Of a stretch of DNA of 38,134 bases, positions 25,172 through 33,370 are shown piece after piece. The position numbers and the translations under genes were made by a program. The notes beneath the pieces are model-generated. The model had not been told where the DNA came from, did not search any database, and was given only the letters and a program-made list of their open reading frames with translations. Each line of letters opens with the position of its first letter. Position 1 is the stretch's first letter. The stretch spans positions 1 through 38,134 of the forward strand of contig CALGPN010000020.1 in the NCBI GenBank assembly GCA_937960435.1, written 5' to 3'. This stretch comes from an uncultured Desulfosoma sp. (GTDB lineage: Bacteria; Desulfobacterota; Syntrophobacteria; Syntrophobacterales; DSM-9756).

Positions 25172-26530
25172 TTAGAATTTATAAGAGGCACTGATCCCGA
25201 TAAGGTGAGCGTCCCCGTTTTCAAATTTCGATTGGTAGACGCCGTCGGCAAGTCGAGGCTCCACCGTGCGCTCTTCGATCACGAGGTACGTATAGGAAAG
25301 ATCCAGCGTCCAAGCGTTCCAACGAAACCCGGTCCCGACGCCGAACATGTGACGGTCGTTGGCCGGCACCAGGTAATCCGCCGTGGAGTCTGGGATGGGC
25401 GATTCGTCGAAAACGTAACTGGCCCGCAGATCCACCCAATCGGTCAGTTTATATTCCGCCCCGATGCTCAGGCGCCACACGTCCATCCAGTTTTTGGGTT
25501 TGGTCACGCTTGTGACGCCCGGCAAAATGGCCTCGTCGTACTGGATGGTCAGCTCTTTGTAACTGCTCCACCCGGTCCAGATGGCTCCGAGCTCGATCAG
25601 CAGCCGGTCCATGGGGCGGATACCTGCGCCCAAGAAGAGCATATCCGGGAGGGTGACACTTCCTTGGGCTCCGGTGTCGTTAAACCACGTGGCCGCAGCG
25701 GGCGCGAGCGGGCCGGAGGTGAGGGCCGCCGGCTTGGTGAAATCGGCATCCCCGTCCAGATGTTGTTTCACGTTGCTGTGGTAGGAAGCGCCCAGGGAAA
25801 GCCAGTCCAAGGGTTTCACATGGAGGCCCAGAGTGAAGCCGTAGCCGAAGGTATCGCCCGTGAGTTTGCTCTTCACATCGAGAGCGGAGGTTGTGGGGTC
25901 GTTGATCTTAGTGGAATACCCCAAGGCGGCCAACGTCGCCCCGGCCCCTCCTTTTACGAACGGCGCCGTGGCATCGATTTTCTGTTCCAACGTAAGATCG
26001 AACCACATGACCTCCACCCCGGCGGCTATGGATACCCTATCGCTAAGCTTCACGGCCACATTGGGGTTAAAGGACAGGGTCTGGATGACGGCGTTGTAAT
26101 TGTTGTAGCGGCCCCACCAGTTTTTGTCGAATTCCGTGCCCAGGCCGAAACGGGAATAGAAACCCGCCCCAAACCACAGAGCGTCCGAAAACTGGTAGCT
26201 GGCATACACGTGGGGCGGAATCCACACGTTGCTTTCCGCCGACGTGGTTTTGCTCTGACCCGAATAGGGGTTGACGGTGATCACATCGGTCATGGGCGAA
26301 ATAAACGTGGCCCCGGCCATCACTTGCATGCCGGGAAGCTGTGTGATACCCGCCGGGTTATAAAACAAGGCCGACACGTCATCGGCACTTCCCGCCAGGT
26401 TTGCACCCAAAGCATTGCCGCGGGCACTGCCTTCATAAAGGGCGAAACCCGCCGCACCGGCCTGAGGAGCCACCATGAGGAGCAGCGCCCCAAGCCCCAG
26501 CCATGTCACCCACCAACGGTTTCCTCTCAT
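25172..26530 (-). CDS. FadL-family outer-membrane channel
   Basis: FadL-type proteins pass long-chain fatty acids or aromatic hydrocarbons across the outer membrane. The 452-residue precursor has a signal peptide cut near APQAGA-AGFALYE (about residue 26), the N-terminal hatch region with GNALGANLAGSADDVSALFYNPAG (motif NPAG), many amphipathic beta strands and a C-terminal aromatic end (SASYKF). GGAGGAAGAG precedes the ATG. A half-copy of the acyl-CoA island operator lies just upstream (26553-26562), hinting at joint control. The substrate is not determined; hydrophobic acids are the natural guess from the island at 28.3-37.8 kb. Confidence 0.93.
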   Translation of the reverse strand: MRGNRWWVTWLGLGALLLMVAPQAGAAGFALYEGSARGNALGANLAGSADDVSALFYNPAGITQLPGMQVMAGATFISPMTDVITVNPYSGQSKTTSAESNVWIPPHVYASYQFSDALWFGAGFYSRFGLGTEFDKNWWGRYNNYNAVIQTLSFNPNVAVKLSDRVSIAAGVEVMWFDLTLEQKIDATAPFVKGGAGATLAALGYSTKINDPTTSALDVKSKLTGDTFGYGFTLGLHVKPLDWLSLGASYHSNVKQHLDGDADFTKPAALTSGPLAPAAATWFNDTGAQGSVTLPDMLFLGAGIRPMDRLLIELGAIWTGWSSYKELTIQYDEAILPGVTSVTKPKNWMDVWRLSIGAEYKLTDWVDLRASYVFDESPIPDSTADYLVPANDRHMFGVGTGFRWNAWTLDLSYTYLVIEERTVEPRLADGVYQSKFENGDAHLIGISASYKF

Positions 26531-26964
26531 CTCTTCCTCCTCGAATGGCGATGACGTTCGTTAAAAAACTCCCTGTCTTCCGTCCTCGAGCTCGCCCGGC
26601 TCCGCCCCTGGAGTGTCGGACAAGCCCTTGCCCGTGCATCGCGCGCGCTCACCCCCTTTCGTTTCGGGTAATCCTCCTCCCGCAATTTCGCGAACTCCCT
26701 TGGGAAGATCCCCGACTCTCCAATCCGGTCGAACCCATCGTGCCCATCTTTCTCGTCGGGGTTGTCAAAGGATGCGTTTTTGATCACATTGAAAGCCTCC
26801 AGCCCGGAGCGGGAAACGGGCGGCACGAGCGAGGGATGGGAGGGGATTTTTCAGATTCCGGGCACGGTTACCCTATCGAAGCCCCCAAAAACGGTCAATG
26901 GGAAAGTGAAGAAAAGAACGCAAAAAACCCGCCTTGGTGCACCGAGGGTCTAGGGGAGGTCACG
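26531..26964. other. Intergenic region between the porin and manA
   Basis: About 430 bases between divergent genes. It holds the operator-like half-site at 26553-26562 and a weak possible manA promoter (TTGTCA 26762-26767, 17 bases, CACATT 26785-26790). Short reading frames here are Arg/Pro/Ser-rich without ribosome sites and I do not call them. Confidence 0.45.
26553..26562 (-). promoter_or_regulatory. Operator-like half-site upstream of fadL
   Basis: On the minus strand AACGAACGTC differs by one base from AACGAGCGTC, the left half of the operator at 31317-31332. The right half is not conserved. It lies 23 bases upstream of the porin start codon. Confidence 0.3.
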
Positions 26965-28356
26965 ATGAAAACGGCCGGGCCGCTCGCGCGACCTTATCGC
27001 CTGCAAAACCCCATCCGCCATTACGAATGGGGAGAACGGGGTCCAGGGGCTTTTATCGCCAAATTGTTGAACATTTCGAATCCGAATCCGATCCCCTACG
27101 CGGAACTGTGGGTCGGAGCCCATCCGTCGGCCCCTTCGCGGATCCTCAACCTGAGGAACGAGACGGATGTGATCCCCTTGGACGATGCGGTCCGGTTGTG
27201 GCCGCTGCCCATCTTGGGGCCTCGGGTCCATGGCGCCTTCGGCGGCCGGTGGCCTTTTTTGCTGAAAATTCTCTCTGCCGCCGAAGCCCTGTCCATTCAG
27301 GTCCACCCGGACCAAAGCCTTGCCCCCGTCCTGCATGCCCAAGACCCGGATCACTACCCCGATCCCAACCACAAGCCCGAACTTGCCGTGGCTTTGGATC
27401 GATTCTACGCCCTTGCGGGATTCAAGTCCCTGGACGGCTGGCGGGCCGTCTTCCACACCTTTTCGGAAATCGCCGCTTTCATCGGAAAGGGCGCGGAGGC
27501 GCTCGGGCGAACACAGCTCGGAGACCCGCAAGGGGCTCCCGCACCGGGTGCCCACTCGGTCTCCCTCCGGCCCCAAGAGCCCCACGGACGGACCGAGAGC
27601 CCCACCGTGCCGAACATCGACGGCATGGGACAGGATCCCGGCTCAGCCTCCTTCGCCGAGTGGATCCGGGCCGCCTTGACCCGACTGCTGCACAGAGCCC
27701 GGCAAGAGCCTAAAGCTCTTGCCGCCGTCGTCCATGCCACGGCACGCCGCATGGACAGCGCTCCCGAACCCTTTGCGTCCATGGCCGCTCTTTTCCATGA
27801 ACTCCTGGCGAAATACGGCCCTGAAGACGTGGGGCTTCTCGTGTTGCTGTTCCTCAACCCCGTGGAACTCCTCCCCGGACAGGCCCTTTTTCTTCCCCCC
27901 GGCCTTCCCCATGCTTATCTGCGGGGAAACATCGTGGAATGCATGGCCAACTCCGATAACGTCATCCGTCTGGGCCTGACCTTAAAGCCAAAGGATCTCC
28001 AAAAGATTCCCCAAGTTCTGAAGTTCGATCCCACGAGCCCTTCGCCCATCACCCCGCCGGACGAAGCCTCCACGGCCTATCCCGCGCCGTGTGACGAATT
28101 CGAGGTCCACCGTTGGATCGTCAGAGCTGGCCAAAACGTATCCATCTCCCGGCCGGACGGGCCGGAAGTAATCCTGGTGATCGAAGGTCGGGGGCGGATC
28201 TTTTGGCGGGAAAACGAGCGGCTTCAGATGGCGCCTTACGACAAAGGGCAGAGCTTTCTTGTTCCGGCCCTGCTTACGGACTACGGTCTGGAGGCGGAGA
28301 CGCGCACTGTGGCCTTTGCGGTGCGCGTTCCCGAAAGAGGCCTAGCTAAGCCTTGA
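26965..28356 (+). CDS. manA: Mannose-6-phosphate isomerase, type I
   Basis: This zinc enzyme interconverts fructose-6-P and mannose-6-P for polysaccharide precursors. The 463-residue product has YRLQNPIRHYEWG near the start and the metal-binding residues Q112 and H114 (LSIQVHPDQS), E139 (HKPELAVAL) and a later His in GLPHAYLRGNIVECMANSDNV. It is longer than the usual 390 or so, mainly from a Pro/Gly/Ser-rich insert at about 181-227. GGGGAGGTCACG precedes the ATG. Its last 11 bases overlap the convergent TetR gene. Confidence 0.93.
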   Translation: MKTAGPLARPYRLQNPIRHYEWGERGPGAFIAKLLNISNPNPIPYAELWVGAHPSAPSRILNLRNETDVIPLDDAVRLWPLPILGPRVHGAFGGRWPFLLKILSAAEALSIQVHPDQSLAPVLHAQDPDHYPDPNHKPELAVALDRFYALAGFKSLDGWRAVFHTFSEIAAFIGKGAEALGRTQLGDPQGAPAPGAHSVSLRPQEPHGRTESPTVPNIDGMGQDPGSASFAEWIRAALTRLLHRARQEPKALAAVVHATARRMDSAPEPFASMAALFHELLAKYGPEDVGLLVLLFLNPVELLPGQALFLPPGLPHAYLRGNIVECMANSDNVIRLGLTLKPKDLQKIPQVLKFDPTSPSPITPPDEASTAYPAPCDEFEVHRWIVRAGQNVSISRPDGPEVILVIEGRGRIFWRENERLQMAPYDKGQSFLVPALLTDYGLEAETRTVAFAVRVPERGLAKP

Positions 28357-28939
28357 ACATGCCGTAGAGGAACAGGTCGGCGATTTCCTGTGCAACTTCT
28401 TCCAAGGATAAAGCCCCCTGGGGTTTGAACCAGAAGTAGAGCCAGTGCAAAGAACTGATGAGAGAAAACGTCATCACGGTGGGATTGACGCGCCGGATGA
28501 CTCCCTGATCCATTAGGGAGACGAGAAACGCCCGCAGCTGATGAACATTTTCTTTTTCCTTGTCCAAGATGACGCGCTTTTTGTCTTCCGGCAGATATTC
28601 CATGTCGTGAAACAGGATCTTGTTGAAATTTTCGTTCTTGAGATAAGTACGCAGGTATTCGATGAGAATATCCGTGAGCTGTTCCTTGAGCGGTTTGCCG
28701 GATTCCACGTTTCGGGCAATGGCACGGCGCATGTTGTCCACCAGTTCGTCGGCCGCCTCCACACAGATGCGAAAGAGGATTTCTTCCTTGTTCTTGAAGT
28801 GATGGTACAAGGCGGCCTTGCTGATCCCGACCCGCGCGGAGATTTCCCGGGTGCTGGCCGCCTCGTAGCCTTTTTCGTAAAAAAGTTGACGGGCGGCCCT
28901 GAGAATCTCGGCCGCCGTTCCCTTCCTTTCGTCCTTCAC
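28346..28939 (-). CDS. TetR-family regulator of the acyl-CoA island
   Basis: A 197-residue regulator starting at GTG 28939 (MKDERKGTAAEILRAARQLF). The N-terminal helix-turn-helix (about 8-55) reads AASTREISARVGISKAALYHHFKNKEEI, as in TetR repressors. The C-terminal part is an all-helical ligand domain, of a type that in fatty-acid regulators binds acyl-CoA. It starts 25 bases after the upstream dehydrogenase stop, so it is the last gene of that transcript. Repeated palindromes at 31317-31332 and 37770-37785 are its likely targets, giving autorepression and control of both blocks. Ligand and targets are inferred. Confidence 0.9.
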   Translation of the reverse strand: MKDERKGTAAEILRAARQLFYEKGYEAASTREISARVGISKAALYHHFKNKEEILFRICVEAADELVDNMRRAIARNVESGKPLKEQLTDILIEYLRTYLKNENFNKILFHDMEYLPEDKKRVILDKEKENVHQLRAFLVSLMDQGVIRRVNPTVMTFSLISSLHWLYFWFKPQGALSLEEVAQEIADLFLYGMFKA

Positions 28940-28964
28940 CAGACGCCTGCCTTGCCCTGTGGGT

Positions 28965-30116
28965 TTAGCCTTTGGTGTGTTCCTTGAGGACGATTTTGGC
29001 AATGGTAAGCTTTTCCGCTTCTTTAGTCCCTTCATAAATTTCCAGAATCTTGGCGTCCCGATAATAACGCTGCACGTCGTATTCGTCGATATAGCCGTAG
29101 CCGCCGTGGAGCTGCAAGGCTTTGTCTGCAACCCATACGGCCGTTTCCCCGGCGTATAATTTGGCCATGGCGCTCAGCTTGGGATCGATCCGACCTTGGT
29201 CCGCCAACCATGCGGCTTTGTAGGTGAGCTGTCGGGCGAGTTCGATGCGGGTGGCCATTTCCGCAAGCTGGAACTGGACACCTTGGAAGTTGGCCAACGG
29301 CTGGCCGAAAGCGGTACGCTCTTGCACATACTGGGCGGCCTTGTCCAAGGCCCCTTGGGCCAATCCGACACCCTGGCCCGCCACCATGGCCCGGGTGGTG
29401 TTGAAAAAGTCCATGAGCTGATAAAAACCGTTGCCTTCCTGGCCCACCAGGTTCTCCGCCGGGACTTTGACGTCTTCAAAGCTGATTTCCGCCGTGTCGC
29501 TGGCGCGGATCCCCATTTTGCCGTGAATCTTGTTTCGGGTGATCCCGGGGGATGTGGCGTCCACGATGAGCAGACTGAAACGCTTATGGCGCGGCGCGTC
29601 GGGGTTCGTGATGCACAAAACACAAAAGTAGTCGCAAATGGTCCCGTTGGTGATGAACATCTTTTGGCCATTTAGGATGTAATGGTCGCCGTCTCGGACC
29701 GCCCGAGTGCGAATGCCGGCCACGTCCGTTCCCGCATTGGGTTCCGTGTAGGCGCCGGCAAAGATGATTTCGCCGTTGACGATCTTCGGCAAGTAAGTCT
29801 TTTTTTGTTCTTCCGAACCGTAGAGGTAGATGTTTTCCGATCCGAAACCGGCGGCGGTGATGAGCCCGATGCCCATGTCGATCCGGCTGAACTGTTCCGT
29901 GATGATGGTGTTGCCCAAAAAGCCGGCGCCCGGTCCGCCGTATTCCTCAGGGATCCATGCTCCGATGAAACCGTACTCGCAAGCTTTTTTCCATACCTTT
30001 CGAGGGTATTTCTCCTCCCGGTCGCATTCCTTGGACACGGGCGTGAATTCCCGGACGGCGAACTTGTAGGCTTCTTCTTTCAAAATTTTCAGTTCCTCAG
30101 GCAGATCGAAATTCAT
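28965..30116 (-). CDS. Acyl-CoA dehydrogenase, canonical type
   Basis: An FAD flavoenzyme that introduces the alpha-beta double bond into acyl-CoA and passes electrons to ETF. The 383-residue protein has FAD-contact motifs AYTEPNAGTDVAGI and MFITNGTICDYF, the RTAFGQPLANFQ helix, LHGGYGYIDEYDVQRYYRDAK and the catalytic base E362 in IYEGT, as in short-chain acyl-CoA dehydrogenases. AAGGAGG stands 7 bases before the ATG. It follows the other dehydrogenase by 19 bases. The acyl substrate is unknown. Confidence 0.95.
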   Translation of the reverse strand: MNFDLPEELKILKEEAYKFAVREFTPVSKECDREEKYPRKVWKKACEYGFIGAWIPEEYGGPGAGFLGNTIITEQFSRIDMGIGLITAAGFGSENIYLYGSEEQKKTYLPKIVNGEIIFAGAYTEPNAGTDVAGIRTRAVRDGDHYILNGQKMFITNGTICDYFCVLCITNPDAPRHKRFSLLIVDATSPGITRNKIHGKMGIRASDTAEISFEDVKVPAENLVGQEGNGFYQLMDFFNTTRAMVAGQGVGLAQGALDKAAQYVQERTAFGQPLANFQGVQFQLAEMATRIELARQLTYKAAWLADQGRIDPKLSAMAKLYAGETAVWVADKALQLHGGYGYIDEYDVQRYYRDAKILEIYEGTKEAEKLTIAKIVLKEHTKG

Positions 30117-30135
30117 GGAGTCCTCCTTGAAAGGT

Positions 30136-31278
30136 TCAAATGAGCTGTAAGCGTTTGGCGACGATGAGCTTCATGATTTCGGTCGTCCCCGCAAAAATCG
30201 GGATGGGCCGCACATCCCGGTAGAAACGGCTGATGGGGTATTCCTCCATATAGCCGTAGCCCCCGTGGAGTTGCACACACTGATAGGCCACCCGGTTGGC
30301 CATTTCCGCGATCCACGCCTTTCCCATGGACACCTCCGTGACGATGTCCTTCCCCGCCATGTGATCCGCAACGAGCCGATCGAGAAAGGTCCGTCCCAGG
30401 GTCACTTCCGTGGCCATATCCACGATCTTGAAGGCATTGTGTTGGAAGGAGGCGATGGGTTGGCCGAAAGCGGTCCGGCCCCGGGCGTAACCGATGGTCA
30501 TGGCGAGCATGGCTTCGGCCATGGCCTGGGCCATGATGCAGGCCATGAGCCGTTCCTGCTGCAGGTGATCCATCATGTGGTAAAAACCGCGGTTCAGTTG
30601 ACCAAGGAGGTTTTCGGCGGGGACCCGGCACTCGTCGAAAATGAGTTCCGCCGTATCTTGGGCGTGCAGACCCATTTTTTTCAGATTCCGGCCTCTGTGA
30701 AAACCCGGCGCTCCCCGCTCGACACAAATCAGGCTGATCCCTTTCGCTCCGGAATCAGGGGACCCCGTGCGGCAGGCCACAATGACCAGGTCCGCCAGGA
30801 TCCCGTTGGAAATAAATGTTTTTTGGCCGTTGATGACCCAGAAGTCGCCGTCCTTTTCCGCCCTTGTGCGGATGGCGGCCAAATCGGATCCCGTGTTGGG
30901 TTCCGTCATGGCCACCGCCAAGATGATCTCCCCGCGCGCCGCCCCGGGGAGCCATCGTCGTTTTTGCTCTTCCGTCCCCAAAGCGGCGAGATAAGGAGCC
31001 ACAATGTCGCTGTGCAGCGGCGCCATGAGGCTCACCGCGCCCGCTTTGGCCAGTTCCTCAGCAATAATCACCGAATAGAGAAAGTCCGCGCCGCTTCCGC
31101 CGTATTCCTCGGGAAGCCACGGGCACAAGAACCCTGCTTCCCCCATGGCCCGCCATGCAACCCGGGACACGATCCCTTTTTCTTCCCAGCTGTCGATGTG
31201 AGGCACCACTTCACGGTCCACAAACCGCCGGAAGGATTCCCGAAAGATGTGGTGCTCTTCCTTATACAAACCCGCCAT
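30136..31278 (-). CDS. Acyl-CoA dehydrogenase lacking the canonical catalytic Glu
   Basis: The 380-residue protein keeps FAD and substrate signatures (AMTEPNTGSDLAAI, FISNGILADLV, GRTAFGQPIASFQ, LHGGYGYMEEYPISRFYRD). At the usual catalytic-base position it reads IFAGTTEIMK, with A363 in place of Glu. The alternative Glu site of long-chain and isovaleryl enzymes also seems absent (LAMTIGYARGRTAFG). The base is either elsewhere or the chemistry differs. ATG 31278 has GGGGGG upstream; an ATG at 31338 lies inside the promoter and is rejected. It is the first gene of its block, directly downstream of the operator. Confidence 0.9.
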   Translation of the reverse strand: MAGLYKEEHHIFRESFRRFVDREVVPHIDSWEEKGIVSRVAWRAMGEAGFLCPWLPEEYGGSGADFLYSVIIAEELAKAGAVSLMAPLHSDIVAPYLAALGTEEQKRRWLPGAARGEIILAVAMTEPNTGSDLAAIRTRAEKDGDFWVINGQKTFISNGILADLVIVACRTGSPDSGAKGISLICVERGAPGFHRGRNLKKMGLHAQDTAELIFDECRVPAENLLGQLNRGFYHMMDHLQQERLMACIMAQAMAEAMLAMTIGYARGRTAFGQPIASFQHNAFKIVDMATEVTLGRTFLDRLVADHMAGKDIVTEVSMGKAWIAEMANRVAYQCVQLHGGYGYMEEYPISRFYRDVRPIPIFAGTTEIMKLIVAKRLQLI

Positions 31279-31308
31279 AATTCCCCCCTTGGCCTGCACG
31301 GCCCGCTC

Positions 31309-31338
31309 CTTATGCCTTACCGGACGCTCGTTCGTCAA
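31309..31338 (-). promoter_or_regulatory. Promoter of the dehydrogenase-TetR block
   Basis: On the minus strand TTGACG (31333-31338), 18 bases, then CATAAG (31309-31314). The spacer is occupied by the palindromic operator 31317-31332, the classical place for a repressor. Confidence 0.6.
31317..31332 (-). promoter_or_regulatory. TetR operator candidate, site 1
   Basis: The minus strand reads AACGAGCGTCCGGTAA, matching 14 of 16 positions of the site at 37770-37785. Together they give AACGAGCGnnCGGTnA. Similar ACCGAnCGnnCGTT palindromes are bound by acyl-CoA-responsive TetR proteins. Confidence 0.6.
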
Positions 31339-31515
31339 TGTGCCGATTCCATTCGCTGGCCATGGAACGTCAAACCGCGTCCCATCACCCTCCCTTCTCC
31401 CTCTGCGAAGGCACTTAGGGCGGGGACCCGTCCATGTCTTTTGCTCACGTCTGCGCGACGCAATCCATAATTTCGCCGGCGACGGAGACAGCCGGGGATT
31501 TCCTGTCCGGGAAAA

Positions 31516-32352
31516 TCAGGCGACCTCCGCCACGGCGTGCGAAAGGACGACGGAGCGTTCCGTCGACGCTTCGATGGCGTATCGGCCGTTTCCCAAGAGC
31601 CAACCCCGTGTGGTGATGGTTTCTCCGGGATAGACCACATCGGCGAAACGCACCTGAAACGCCTTGAATCGCGACACCTCCCCGCCGCATGCTCCTTGCA
31701 AAATGGCCCGGGTGGCAAACCCAAAAGTGCAGAGCCCATGGAGGATCGGCTTGGGAAATCCCGCCGCCTCGGCCGCCTTGGGGTCGATGTGCAAGGGATT
31801 GACATCGCCGGACAAACGATAAAGGGCCGCCTGGTCTTCCATAGTCTTGAAAGCCACCTCGAAGTCCGGATTCTTGTCCTTGGGCACCGAAACCGCCTCT
31901 GCCTTGGGACCGGGGTCCCCTCCCCATCCCCCAAGCCCCCTGCAGAAAAGGCTCATGCGCGTCTCACAAATCTTTGCCCCCTTTTCGTCCGTGCTTTCCG
32001 TTTCCAACACCACCAAGGCGGCTTTCTTCTTGTCGTAAATCCCCGCCACTTTTACGGTGCTCAAAAGCTTTCCCTTGGAAGGAATGAGGCCGTGAAGGCG
32101 GATGGCTTGTTCTCCATGCAGCACCGTTTTGAGATCGATCTTGAGCTTTTCCAGGACTTCAAAAAACGGCTGAAACACCGGAATCACGGCATAGGAGGGG
32201 CAGACCTTGAGGCCTCCTTCCGCGCGTTCGTACACATAGTCCAGGTCCGAAGCCCCGAAACCGATGCCGAGGTGATAGAGAATGATCTCGCGCCAATGCA
32301 GCCGATGTTCGAAAGGGCCGATGGTCAGTCCCACCTGGTTGATGTCGATCAT
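31516..32352 (-). CDS. MaoC-family (R)-specific enoyl-CoA hydratase, double hot-dog
   Basis: A 278-residue protein with an N-terminal hot-dog domain (about 10-135) and a C-terminal MaoC domain holding the hydratase-2 motif YRLSGDVNPLHI (catalytic D183 and H188), the arrangement of peroxisomal MFE-2 hydratase. It would add water to a trans-2-enoyl-CoA to give the (R)-3-hydroxyacyl-CoA. AAGGGGG precedes the ATG. It ends the first block of the island, about 130 bases after the SDR gene, and is followed by the promoter and operator of the second. Confidence 0.92.
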   Translation of the reverse strand: MIDINQVGLTIGPFEHRLHWREIILYHLGIGFGASDLDYVYERAEGGLKVCPSYAVIPVFQPFFEVLEKLKIDLKTVLHGEQAIRLHGLIPSKGKLLSTVKVAGIYDKKKAALVVLETESTDEKGAKICETRMSLFCRGLGGWGGDPGPKAEAVSVPKDKNPDFEVAFKTMEDQAALYRLSGDVNPLHIDPKAAEAAGFPKPILHGLCTFGFATRAILQGACGGEVSRFKAFQVRFADVVYPGETITTRGWLLGNGRYAIEASTERSVVLSHAVAEVA

Positions 32353-32484
32353 GAAGCACCCCCTTTCTTTTTTTACAGCACCGAAACTCAGAGAACCCAG
32401 AGTCCCCCACCCCTTTCCCCAAGGCCACCCAGGACGGGGGACTCCAGGACGTCGTGACGCTTTGGCAAAGCGGCGTCTTTTCCC

Positions 32485-33309
32485 TTACCAACCCCCGGTC
32501 ACCTTGATGACCTGGCCGGAGACATAATCCGAAAGGGGAGAAGCGAGAAACAACATGACCCGGGCGGCTTCGTCGGGCGTCCCCGGCCGTCCCAAGGGGA
32601 TCATCATGCGGAAGGCTTCCAGTTGGTTCTTGGGCACCCCGATGGCGATCTTTTTGCCGTCCTTTTCCAGGACCGTGTCATCCGCCTTGGGCTGGGTGAG
32701 CCGCGTTTCGATCCAGCCGTAGGCCACGGCGTTCACGTTGACGTTCAAACGCCCCCACTCCTTGGCCAATGTCTTGGTAAAGCCCAAGATGCCGGATTTG
32801 GCCGTGGAATAATTGGCTTGCCCGGCGTTGCCGTCGGTCCCGGCCACCGAACTCACATTGATGATCTTGCGCATGACCACCCGGCCTTCTTCCGCCTCCT
32901 TCTTGGCGTTTTCCCGGATGTACGGCGCGGCGGCCCGAACGATTCGAAACGGCGCCGTGCAATGCACCTTGAGCATGGCTTCCCACTGTTCGTCGGTCAT
33001 CTTGTGCACCACGCCGTCCCACGTGTAGCCTGCGTTGTTGACGATGACGTGAATATCCGGGCCGAAGGCGTCGACGGCCTTCTCAACGAATTTTTCCGCA
33101 AAGCCGTCGGCCGTCACATCCCCCACCACGGCCACCGCCTCACCGCCCCGACTCCGAATTTCCTCCACCACCTCCTGGACGGGCCCGGGATCCAAATCGC
33201 TCAAAACCAACTTGGCCCCTTCCGACGCAAAAAGCAACGCCGCCGCACGGCCGATCCCCCGGCCCGCTCCCGTGATGAGACACACTCTTCCTTGCAGCAT
33301 CTTCTCCAT
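32485..33309 (-). CDS. SDR-family 3-hydroxyacyl-CoA dehydrogenase (FabG-like)
   Basis: A 274-residue short-chain dehydrogenase with the cofactor motif TGAGRGIG (13-20), an acidic residue after strand 2 (LVLSDLD, favouring NAD), NNAG (91-94), the catalytic serine region NVSSVAG and YxxxK (Y167, K171), and a C-terminal VTGGW. It resembles FabG, but the context next to a MaoC hydratase and thiolase points to oxidation of (R)-3-hydroxyacyl-CoA. An insert of about 25 residues follows NAVAYGWIETRL. GGAGGG precedes the ATG. Confidence 0.9.
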   Translation of the reverse strand: MEKMLQGRVCLITGAGRGIGRAAALLFASEGAKLVLSDLDPGPVQEVVEEIRSRGGEAVAVVGDVTADGFAEKFVEKAVDAFGPDIHVIVNNAGYTWDGVVHKMTDEQWEAMLKVHCTAPFRIVRAAAPYIRENAKKEAEEGRVVMRKIINVSSVAGTDGNAGQANYSTAKSGILGFTKTLAKEWGRLNVNVNAVAYGWIETRLTQPKADDTVLEKDGKKIAIGVPKNQLEAFRMMIPLGRPGTPDEAARVMLFLASPLSDYVSGQVIKVTGGW

Positions 33310-33370
33310 GGCTTTTCCCTCCGTTTTCGCTTCGACACCACATCGGCAGCACGCATATTCCGTAGAAGTC

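Noticed and set aside
26527-26826. Small minus-strand frame between the porin and manA
   Set aside because: It has no ribosome site, no recognisable motif, a very basic low-complexity end, and overlaps the porin promoter region.
31279-31338. Upstream ATG at 31338 as start of the second dehydrogenase
   Set aside because: It falls in the -35 box and operator; ATG 31278 has a good ribosome site and the family-typical N-terminus.
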